This document shows positions 1-5,090 of a stretch of DNA of 5,380 bases, one piece after another. How positions within the stretch are numbered: the first letter of the stretch is position 1; the number at the start of each line of letters is the position of its first letter. Made by a program: the position numbers and the translations under genes. A model generated the notes under the pieces. It ran no database searches, was not told the DNA's origin, and saw only the letters and a list, made by a program, of their open reading frames with translations. The DNA is from an uncultured Clostridia bacterium. GTDB lineage: Bacteria; Bacillota; Clostridia; Oscillospirales; Oscillospiraceae. The stretch lies in the NCBI GenBank assembly GCA_945926565.1, contig CAMELY010000101.1:1-5380 (forward strand), written 5' to 3'.

Positions 1-21
1 TGTTCTAAGTGTACAGGGCAC

Positions 22-1191
22 TCAGCGGTGCTTGATAAAGTGCTCCATCCGCTCCAGGGCGGTGGCCAGCTCCTGCATGGAGGCGGCATAGCAGCAGCGG
101 ACAAAGCCCTCGCCGCCGGGGCCGAAGGCGGAGCCGGGAATCACCGCCACCTGCTCCGCCATCAGGAACTTCTCACAGAAGGTGTCGGAATCCAGGCCGG
201 TGGACTTGATGCAGGGGAACATGTAGAAGGCGCCCTTGGGCTCAAAGCACTCCAGGCCGATGTCCCGGAAGCCCTGGAGCAGGAAGCGGCGGCGGCCGTC
301 GTACTCCTCCTTCATGGCCTCAATGTCCCCGTCGCCGTTCTTCATGGCCTCAATGGCGGCATACTGGCTGGTGGTGGGCGCTGACATAATGCCGTACTGG
401 TGGAGCTTGATGATCTGGCCGATCAGCTCCCGGGGTCCGCAGAGAAAGCCCATCCGCCAGCCGGTCATGGAGTAGGCCTTGGAGAAGCCGTTGACCAGCA
501 GGGTGCGCTCCCGCATGCCAGGGATATTGGCGATGGAGACGTGGTGCAGGCCGCTGTAGGTCAGCTCCGCATAGATCTCGTCGGAGATCACCATAATGTC
601 CGTGCCCTCCAGCACCTGGGCAATGGCCTCCAGGTCAGAGCGCTCCATAATGCCGCCGGTGGGATTGCAGGGATAGGGCAGCACCAGCGCCTTGGTCTTG
701 TCGGTGATGGCGCTTTTCAGCAGCTCCGGGGTGAGGCGGAACTCATCCTCCGCCCGGGTCTGGACATAGACGGGCACACCCTGGGACATGGAGACCAGGG
801 GGCCATAGCAGACGAAGGCGGGGGTGGGGATGATCACCTCGTCCCCCGGCTCCAGGATGCAGCGCAGCGCCAGATCCAGGCCCTCGCTGCCACCCACGGT
901 GACCAGAATCTCCCCCATGGGGTCATAGTGCAGGTCAAACCGACGGTTCAGGTATGCGGCAATCTGCCGGCGCAGCTCGGAGAGGCCGGCGTTGGGGGTA
1001 TAGCGGGTAAAGCCCTTTTCCAGGGAATAGATGCCCGCGTCCCGGATATGCCAGGGGGTGCGGAAGTCCGGCTCACCCACGCCCAGGGAGATGGCGTCCG
1101 GCATGTCCTCCAGCAGATCGAAGAACTTCCGGATGCCGGAGGGGGCCACCGACGTGATGCGGCGGTTGAGAATCTTACTGTAGTCCATCAT
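22..1191 (-). CDS. Class I/II (fold type I) PLP-dependent aminotransferase
   Basis: Cytosolic enzyme of 389 residues, normal length for the family, that transfers an amino group between an amino acid and a 2-oxo acid. Visible signatures are the cofactor-phosphate loop GGSEG (100-104), NPTGG with Asn176, SDEIY with Asp204 (pyridine nitrogen contact) and Tyr207, and SKAYSMTGWRMG with the Schiff-base Lys238 and Arg246. Arg365 in GFVRCCYA is the likely substrate-carboxylate Arg. The N-terminal stretch SGIRKFF...ISLGVGEPDF resembles subgroup I-gamma enzymes (archaeal-type aromatic or aspartate aminotransferases, and PatA-like enzymes). Substrate is therefore inferred only as an aromatic, aspartate or broad-range amino acid. 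The first codon overlaps the preceding regulator stop as ATGA; a second in-frame ATG follows at once, so the start is uncertain by one codon. A GAAGGG motif about 11 nt upstream, inside the regulator gene, may be the ribosome binding site. No terminator is visible in the 21 bases left after the stop, so the operon may continue. Confidence 0.95.
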   Translation of the reverse strand: MMDYSKILNRRITSVAPSGIRKFFDLLEDMPDAISLGVGEPDFRTPWHIRDAGIYSLEKGFTRYTPNAGLSELRRQIAAYLNRRFDLHYDPMGEILVTVGGSEGLDLALRCILEPGDEVIIPTPAFVCYGPLVSMSQGVPVYVQTRAEDEFRLTPELLKSAITDKTKALVLPYPCNPTGGIMERSDLEAIAQVLEGTDIMVISDEIYAELTYSGLHHVSIANIPGMRERTLLVNGFSKAYSMTGWRMGFLCGPRELIGQIIKLHQYGIMSAPTTSQYAAIEAMKNGDGDIEAMKEEYDGRRRFLLQGFRDIGLECFEPKGAFYMFPCIKSTGLDSDTFCEKFLMAEQVAVIPGSAFGPGGEGFVRCCYAASMQELATALERMEHFIKHR

Positions 1192-1667
1192 ACAAAGACA
1201 AACCCTTCTTCCTGCTTCTCCTGCTTCTTGAAGATCAGGTGGCTCTCCTTATACTTCTTGAGGATGAAGTGGGTGGCGGTGGACTTGACCTCGTCGATGG
1301 TGGAGAGCTTCTGGGAGACGAACCGGGCCACCTCCTGGAGGCTGCGGCCGGAGATGATCACCGTCATGTCAAAGTCGCCGCTCATGAGATAGCAGGACTC
1401 CACCTCTTCGTACTGATAGATCCGCTCTGCCACCCGGTCAAAGCCGTCGTCCCGCTGGGGCTCCACCTTGACCTCGATGAGGGCGGTGACGTCCTGGCGG
1501 TCAGTGGCGTCCCAGTCGATGACCGCCTTATAGCCCAGGATAACGTTGTTCTTCTCATAATCCCGGATAATCTCCTCCACGCGCTCAGTGGAAGTGCCTA
1601 CCATGGCAGCCAGCTGTTTTTTGGACAGGGTGCAGTCCCCTTCCAGCAGCCGCAGCAAATTCTCCAT
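1188..1667 (-). CDS. Lrp/AsnC-family transcriptional regulator
   Basis: DNA-binding regulator of 159 residues, the usual size of Lrp/AsnC proteins, which act as dimers or octamers and respond to small effectors, mostly amino acids. Residues 1-50 form the winged helix-turn-helix: LSKKQLAAMVGTS is the first helix pair and TERVEEIIRDYEKNNVILGYKAVI carries the recognition helix and wing. Residues about 58-138 form the RAM effector-binding/oligomerisation domain, with the typical SGDFDM turn at 96-101. A charged tail (about 139-159, rich in Lys and Glu) extends past the RAM fold. The start at 1667 is chosen because a perfect AGGAGG lies 8 nt upstream. A longer reading from a TTG at 1763 would begin inside the -35 box, and one from an ATG at 1727 would begin about at the transcription start. 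The stop overlaps the aminotransferase start by 4 nt, so it probably controls and is coupled to that gene. The effector is unknown. Confidence 0.93.
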   Translation of the reverse strand: MENLLRLLEGDCTLSKKQLAAMVGTSTERVEEIIRDYEKNNVILGYKAVIDWDATDRQDVTALIEVKVEPQRDDGFDRVAERIYQYEEVESCYLMSGDFDMTVIISGRSLQEVARFVSQKLSTIDEVKSTATHFILKKYKESHLIFKKQEKQEEGFVFV

Positions 1668-1675
1668 ATTTTCTA

Positions 1676-1681
1676 CCTCCT
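1676..1681 (-). promoter_or_regulatory. Ribosome binding site of the Lrp/AsnC gene
   Basis: A perfect AGGAGG lies 8 nt before the ATG at 1667. It decides the start codon of the regulator against two longer in-frame alternatives. Confidence 0.9.
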
Positions 1682-1692
1682 GAATATGAACG

Positions 1693-1709
1693 GGCGGAAC
1701 TGTCCCGCC
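1693..1709 (-). repeat. Dyad GGCGG-N7-CCGCC in the 5' leader of the Lrp/AsnC gene
   Basis: Five-base GC arms (1693-1697 and 1705-1709) surround a 7-nt centre that itself has two further complementary pairs, giving a nearly complete 17-bp dyad. It lies between the predicted transcription start and the ribosome binding site, 11 nt before AGGAGG. It could be a small mRNA hairpin or a second operator. The symmetry is seen directly; the function is unknown. Confidence 0.4.
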
Positions 1710-1713
1710 GTGT

Positions 1714-1728
1714 AATGGACATACCATT
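1714..1728. promoter_or_regulatory. Candidate operator: AATGG-N5-CCATT inverted repeat
   Basis: A perfect 15-bp inverted repeat with 5-bp arms and a 5-bp centre starts about 7 bp past the -10 box, so it covers roughly +1 to +15 of the regulator transcript. Lrp/AsnC proteins commonly bind dyads of about 13-15 bp and often repress their own genes. The position suits autorepression by blocking initiation. The symmetry is seen; the role is inferred. Confidence 0.45.
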
Positions 1729-1734
1729 GAGTTG

Positions 1735-1763
1735 ATTATACCTTGTTCCGGTCTCAAATACAA
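1735..1763 (-). promoter_or_regulatory. Sigma-A-type promoter of the Lrp-aminotransferase operon
   Basis: A perfect -10 TATAAT (1735-1740) is preceded after a 17-bp spacer by TTGTAT (1758-1763), a weak -35 that keeps the TTG. The predicted start is near 1728, giving a leader of about 60 nt. It lies just beyond the terminator of the upstream cell-wall operon, so the two operons look independently transcribed. Confidence 0.75.
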
Positions 1764-1795
1764 GCAAGCAGCGGAAAGAACCTGCCTGTCCGCAC

Positions 1796-1831
1796 AAAAA
1801 ACGAGGCTGCCTGACAGAGAGACAGCCTCGT
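1796..1831 (-). terminator. Rho-independent terminator of the ftsE-ftsX-hydrolase operon
   Basis: A 9-bp perfect stem (ACGAGGCTG at 1801-1809 with CAGCCTCGT at 1823-1831) and a 13-nt loop are followed on the minus strand by six T residues (1796-1801, overlapping the stem base by one). The stem begins 21 nt after the hydrolase stop codon. There is no T run on the other side, so it acts for minus-strand transcripts only. Confidence 0.9.
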
Positions 1832-1852
1832 AAAGTGATATAAGGTTTGTAC

Positions 1853-3325
1853 TCAGGCCCGGCGGACTGCCAGAATGGGCTTATAATAGGCACTGCAGTA
1901 TGTAATGCCGTACCGCTCACCCAGGGCGCTGAGCAGCTGGCCGCCACCGGCGTAGAAGCCCACATGGCCGGAATAGCACAGGATGTCGCCCACCTGCATA
2001 TTCTCCTGGCTCACCGCCTTGCCGAAGCTGCGGAAGGAGGCGGAATAGCGGGGGGAGCTGATGCCGAAGTGGGCCAGCACCTGGTGGACAAAGCCGGAGC
2101 AGTCAATGCCGTTGGTCAGGCTGTTGCCGCCCCAGACATAGGGGTTGCCCACGAACTGGGAGGCATAACTGATGATGGCAGAGCCGCTGACGCTGCCGGA
2201 GGGGTTCTTCCCGCCGCCGCCGCTGGGGGTGTCGGGGGTGTCATCAGGCGTATCATCGGGGACATCAGGCGTGTCGGGGGTGTCGGGGGTATCAGGGGTG
2301 TCAGGCGTCTCAGGCTGCTGCTGATTCTGCTGCTCTTCCTCCTGACGACGGCGCTCCTCTTCCTCCTGGCGCTTACGCTCTTCCTCTTCCCGGCGGCGGC
2401 GCTCCTCTTCCTGGCGTTTGCGCTCCGCCTCTTCCTCCTCTTTCTTCTGCTGCTCCAGGAGGGCCTTCTGAGCCTCCTGACGGGCCAACTCCTCCTGGGC
2501 GGCAGAGATCTCGCCTACCAGAGCCTCCTGCTGGGTGGACAGCTGCTGAATCTGGGCGGCGTAAAGGTCCTCGTTGGCAAGGATCTCGTTGAGAACCTCC
2601 TCCTCCTGGGCGGCGGCCTCCTCCTGCTCAGCCTTCTCGCTCTCCAACTGGGCCTTGGCCTCCTCCTGCTCCGCCTGCTCGCTCTCCAACTCGGTCTCGG
2701 CGTCGGCCACCGCCTGACGGGCGGCCTCCAGGTTATCCATCATGTCGTTATCATACTTCATGACGTTGTTGACAAAGCTGAGCCGGTCCAGCAAATCAGA
2801 GAAGCTGGCGGACTGGAAGAGAATCTCCCAGTAGGAGACGGTGCCCTCCTCCTCCATGGAGCGGACCCGCTCCAGGAACAGGGCGTAATAGGTCTCCTCC
2901 TCCGCCTGGGCGTCGGCCAGCTTGACCTGGGTCTCCTGAATCATCACGTCATATTCGTCGATGATCTCCTGGGTGGTGTTGATCTGGTCGGCCAGAATGC
3001 CGATCTTCTCCTCCAGGGCGTTGAGACGCTCCATGGCGGAGTTCTCCTGCTTGGCCAGCTCGTCCAGCGTCTTCTGAGCCTCGACCTGCTGGCTGGCAAG
3101 GTTGGCCTTCTGCTGATTGAGGGCATCGATATCCGACTTGGTGGAGTCGATGCTGGCCTGGGTGGCGTCAATATCCGCCTGAGTGATGGCGTGGCTGTAG
3201 AGCACCACGTCGGCCACCAGAGGCAGCAGCATCAGCAGCGCCATGAGCAGGGCAGTCACCGAAATGGCAATCCGCCTCACGTCCAGAGAACTCTTCTTGC
3301 TTTGAGCATTTCGTTTTGCAGTCAT
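1853..3325 (-). CDS. Secreted coiled-coil NlpC/P60 peptidoglycan hydrolase (CwlO/PcsB-like)
   Basis: Predicted exported wall endopeptidase of 490 residues, activated by FtsEX. Layout: basic n-region (1-18), hydrophobic segment about 19-43 with possible cleavage after SHA46, and a coiled coil from about 48. A hydrophobic insert at 164-192 (YWEILFQSASFSDLLDRL) matches the break seen in PcsB/CwlO/EnvC coiled-coil domains. A second coiled coil (about 195-292) leads to an alternating Glu/Arg stretch (294-332), a Pro-Asp-Thr linker (338-367), Gly-Ser residues and an NlpC/P60 domain (about 383-490). Cys409 in DCSGF and His454 in SGHVGFY are the expected catalytic pair; the third position reads Ser466 instead of His/Asn/Gln. 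NlpC/P60 enzymes of this type usually cut the D-Glu to diamino-acid bond of stem peptides. GGAGGA lies 5 nt before the ATG, directly after the ftsX stop. The architecture is nearest to Bacillus CwlO, whose partner is FtsEX; streptococcal PcsB has a CHAP domain instead. Confidence 0.9.
   Translation of the reverse strand: MTAKRNAQSKKSSLDVRRIAISVTALLMALLMLLPLVADVVLYSHAITQADIDATQASIDSTKSDIDALNQQKANLASQQVEAQKTLDELAKQENSAMERLNALEEKIGILADQINTTQEIIDEYDVMIQETQVKLADAQAEEETYYALFLERVRSMEEEGTVSYWEILFQSASFSDLLDRLSFVNNVMKYDNDMMDNLEAARQAVADAETELESEQAEQEEAKAQLESEKAEQEEAAAQEEEVLNEILANEDLYAAQIQQLSTQQEALVGEISAAQEELARQEAQKALLEQQKKEEEEAERKRQEEERRRREEEERKRQEEEERRRQEEEQQNQQQPETPDTPDTPDTPDTPDVPDDTPDDTPDTPSGGGGKNPSGSVSGSAIISYASQFVGNPYVWGGNSLTNGIDCSGFVHQVLAHFGISSPRYSASFRSFGKAVSQENMQVGDILCYSGHVGFYAGGGQLLSALGERYGITYCSAYYKPILAVRRA
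2225..2314 (-). repeat. Pro-Asp-Thr tandem repeat linker inside the hydrolase gene
   Basis: About 90 bp encode residues 338-367, mostly PDT triplets with PDV and PDDT variants, from a degenerate 9-bp unit. It forms an acidic, proline-rich, probably unstructured tether just before the catalytic domain. Repeated near-identical 9-mers make the number of units prone to change between strains. Confidence 0.8.
2330..2446 (-). repeat. Alternating Glu/Arg repeat in the hydrolase (possible single alpha-helix)
   Basis: Residues 294-332 alternate blocks of three to four Glu with three to four Arg/Lys, and ERKRQ recurs at 301 and 316. At DNA level an approximately 45-bp unit is repeated. The hydrophobic heptad positions seen earlier in the coiled coil are absent, which suits an ER/K-type isolated helix held by i to i+4 salt bridges rather than a coiled coil. 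Confidence 0.65.
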
Positions 3326-3330
3326 ATTTG

Positions 3331-3336
3331 TCCTCC
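3331..3336 (-). promoter_or_regulatory. Ribosome binding site of the hydrolase gene
   Basis: GGAGGA lies 5 nt before the ATG at 3325 and within the 13-nt gap after the ftsX stop. It is the strongest initiation site in the operon, suggesting the hydrolase is translated well relative to ftsE and ftsX. Confidence 0.85.
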
Positions 3337-3338
3337 AT

Positions 3339-4226
3339 TTACACGCGCAGGAACTTCCGAATGGTAATCAAGCTGCCCAGGACGCCAACAATCAGGCCAA
3401 TGCCGCCGAAGGTGATGAGCATGGGCATACGGAGCTGTTCAAAGGGAATCATATTGATCAGCTGGACATGGCTGTATACGTTGACTGCCTGCACCAGCAG
3501 CTGATACACGCCCCACTGAACCAGGAAGGCCAGCAGTGCGCTGCCCACGCCCAGGAGAATTCCCTCAATGACAAAGGGCCAGCGGACAAAGCTGTTGGTG
3601 GCGCCCACCATCTTCATAATGGCGATCTCCCCCTCGCGGCTGGAGGTAGCCAGCTTAATGGCGTTGGAGATAATGAAGAGGGAGACAATCACCAGCACCA
3701 CTACCATGAGCAGGGCGATGACGACAGTCACGTTCCGCATGGTCATAAAGCCGTCCGCCACATCCAGGGCTGCGGAAATCTTAACAACTCCCTCTACCTG
3801 ACGCACCTGTTCAATGGTATCCTGGAGCTGCTCAATATCGTTTACCCGGATGCTGAACCGTCCCCGGAGCACAGACGCGGGCAAATCCCGGTAGAGGCTG
3901 TCATCCTCCAGGTCTCCCACATAGTCGTCCAGGGCCTCCTCCCGGGTGATGTAATGAACTTCGGCCACATTGTCGATGGCCTCAATTTGACCGGTGAGCT
4001 CCTCGCCCTCCTCGTCGGTGAGGTTTTCGTCCACATAGGCCAAAAACTCATTTTCCGCCATAAGCGCGTCCAGATTGTACTCCAGATTCATGGCGATCAG
4101 GGCAACGCTACACATAATAATCAGACAGGAGGCCATGATACCGATGGAGGCAAAGGTCATAAACCCGTGGCTCCCGGCCCCATGCAGTCCCTCTTTGATG
4201 TAGTATCCAAAATTAAATCGTCTCAT
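3339..4226 (-). CDS. ftsX: FtsX, membrane subunit of the cell-division FtsEX complex
   Basis: Integral membrane partner of FtsE, 295 residues from the chosen start, the usual size. Predicted topology: short cytosolic N-terminus ([13 protein letters not shown]), TM1 about 24-46, an extracellular domain about 47-163, then TM2 about 166-188, TM3 about 217-240 and TM4 about 268-288. The loop between TM2 and TM3 carries the family motif REGEIAIMKMVGATNSFVRWPFVIEG (197-222), the region expected to contact FtsE. The extracellular domain has the usual V-AEVHYITREEALDDY and GVVKI blocks and would bind the coiled coil of the hydrolase encoded next. The start at 4226 is preferred because the protein begins at the conserved N-terminus; an ATG at 4241 would add five residues (MVCTI). 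Neither has a well-spaced Shine-Dalgarno motif, and the gene overlaps the ftsE end by 14 nt (29 nt for the longer form), so translation is probably coupled. Confidence 0.93.
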   Translation of the reverse strand: MRRFNFGYYIKEGLHGAGSHGFMTFASIGIMASCLIIMCSVALIAMNLEYNLDALMAENEFLAYVDENLTDEEGEELTGQIEAIDNVAEVHYITREEALDDYVGDLEDDSLYRDLPASVLRGRFSIRVNDIEQLQDTIEQVRQVEGVVKISAALDVADGFMTMRNVTVVIALLMVVVLVIVSLFIISNAIKLATSSREGEIAIMKMVGATNSFVRWPFVIEGILLGVGSALLAFLVQWGVYQLLVQAVNVYSHVQLINMIPFEQLRMPMLITFGGIGLIVGVLGSLITIRKFLRV

Positions 4227-4905
4227 AATCGTACAAACCATTCTCCATATCGCTGATAACCCGGCCGTTGTCGATGCTGATCACCCGCTTGTTGAAGCAG
4301 TTGACCAGATCCCGCTCATGGGTGACCACAAGCATGGTGGTGCCCAGCTGGTTGATCTTCTCCAGCAGGCACATGAGCTCATAGGAGCGCTCCGGATCCA
4401 GGTTGCCGGTGGGCTCGTCGGCGATAATCGTCTTGGGATTGTTCACCAGTGCCCGGGCAATGGCCACCCGCTGCTGCTCGCCGCCGGAGAGCTCGTTGGG
4501 GAAGCATTCCGCCTTTTCCGACAGACCCACCAGATCCAGCACATAGGGAATCCGCTCCCGGATGGTCTTGTTGCTGCTGCCCACCACCCGCATGACAAAC
4601 TCCAGGTTGCCCCGCACCGTCCGGTTCTCGATGAGCCGGAAGTCCTGGAACACCACGCCCAGCGTCCGGCGGAGATAGGGGATCTTCCGGGGCTTCAGGG
4701 TGGCCAGGTCATAGTCTCCCACCAGGATGCCGCCGGAGGTAATGCGCTCCTCCGCGGTGATCAGCTTTAGAATGGTAGACTTGCCGGAACCGGAGGGACC
4801 CACCAGGAAGACAAACTCGCCGTCCTCGATGACAAAGGAGATGTCATGCAGGGCCTCGGTCAGGTTGCTGTCGTAGGTTTTTTTTACGTTTGTAAATTGA
4901 ATCAT
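4213..4905 (-). CDS. ftsE: FtsE, ATPase of the cell-division FtsEX complex
   Basis: Cytosolic ABC-type ATPase of 230 residues, standard FtsE length. All nucleotide-binding motifs are intact: Walker [10 protein letters not shown] (36-44), Q-loop Gln87 in VVFQDFRLI, signature LSGGEQQR (139-146), Walker B TIIADEP with Asp163 and Glu164, D-loop NLD (168-170) and switch His196 in [23 protein letters not shown] is the FtsE-type sequence that distinguishes it from LolD/MacB-like ATPases. FtsEX does not work as a transporter but uses ATP hydrolysis to switch on a wall hydrolase outside the membrane. It is the first gene of the operon, about 40 nt downstream of the predicted transcription start. No good Shine-Dalgarno sequence precedes the ATG (GGCTGGTAAACT only). 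Codons 7-10 contain a run of eight A residues. Confidence 0.96.
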   Translation of the reverse strand: MIQFTNVKKTYDSNLTEALHDISFVIEDGEFVFLVGPSGSGKSTILKLITAEERITSGGILVGDYDLATLKPRKIPYLRRTLGVVFQDFRLIENRTVRGNLEFVMRVVGSSNKTIRERIPYVLDLVGLSEKAECFPNELSGGEQQRVAIARALVNNPKTIIADEPTGNLDPERSYELMCLLEKINQLGTTMLVVTHERDLVNCFNKRVISIDNGRVISDMENGLYDYETI

Positions 4906-4952
4906 AGTTTACCAGCCGTTTCTGCCTGTGACTTCAAATTTATACATTTGAC

Positions 4953-4981
4953 ATTATAACGTGATTTGTAACTTATGTCAA
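4953..4981 (-). promoter_or_regulatory. Consensus sigma-A promoter of the ftsE operon
   Basis: TTGACA (4976-4981), a 17-bp spacer and TATAAT (4953-4958) match the housekeeping consensus at all twelve positions. The expected start is near 4946, leaving a leader of about 40 nt. The promoter lies 31 bp past the terminator of the regulator gene. TTGACAT and ATGTCAA form a 7-bp inverted repeat that spans the promoter core (4948-4954 and 4975-4981). Confidence 0.9.
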
Positions 4982-5011
4982 TCCATATTCATACAAAGTT
5001 CACTGAAATGG

Positions 5012-5048
5012 AAAAAGTCTCCAATTCCAGGGGAAATTGGAGACTTTT
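5012..5048 (-). terminator. Rho-independent terminator after the PucR/CdaR-type regulator
   Basis: A perfect 14-bp stem (AAAAGTCTCCAATT at 5013-5026 with AATTGGAGACTTTT at 5035-5048) has an 8-nt loop and ends in five T residues on the minus strand. It lies 32 nt after the regulator stop codon and before the ftsE promoter, insulating the two units. The other strand reads TTTT at the stem end, so weak bidirectional action is possible. Confidence 0.9.
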
Positions 5049-5070
5049 AAGGGGTATTTCTGGTGACAAA

Positions 5071-5090
5071 TGATTACAAATCAGGATTTG
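5071..5090. repeat. Two overlapping palindromes at the end of the regulator gene
   Basis: TGATT-ACA-AATCA (5071-5083) and CAAATC-AG-GATTTG (5077-5090) are both perfect inverted repeats and share the CAAATC half. They overlap the stop codon of the regulator. The 10-mer TTACAAATCA within the first also occurs, inverted, inside the ftsE promoter spacer (4962-4971). The repeats are seen; a binding function is only a guess. Confidence 0.4.

Noticed and set aside
8..31. Short inverted repeats (AGTG/CACT and GCAC/GTGC) at the aminotransferase end as a terminator
   Set aside because: Arms are only 4 bp and no T run follows on the minus strand before the window ends.
400..1392. A 330-codon open frame on the plus strand
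   Set aside because: It is opposite the aminotransferase and Lrp genes. Its length follows from GC-rich codon positions, and no family features are visible.
1668..1763. Longer Lrp/AsnC protein starting at a TTG (1763) or ATG (1727)
   Set aside because: The TTG lies in the -35 box and the ATG lies at the predicted transcription start. The extra residues do not resemble the family, whereas AGGAGG is ideally placed for 1667.
1847..3367. A 506-codon open frame on the plus strand, Leu- and Gly-rich
   Set aside because: It lies exactly opposite the coiled-coil hydrolase. The Leu runs are the complement of Glu/Gln codons (GAG/CAG read as CTC/CTG). It has no domain and no ribosome binding site, and it crosses the ftsX end.
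3468..4256. Plus-strand open frame opposite ftsX
   Set aside because: It is a His- and Gln-rich antisense shadow of a clear FtsX gene, with no initiation signal or family features.
4962..4983. Possible WalR box (TGTWAH-N5-TGTWAH) near the ftsE promoter, expected for a wall-hydrolase operon
   Set aside because: TGTAAC is followed by TGTCAA at the wrong spacing (3 nt between units) and with a mismatch, so the known consensus is not met.
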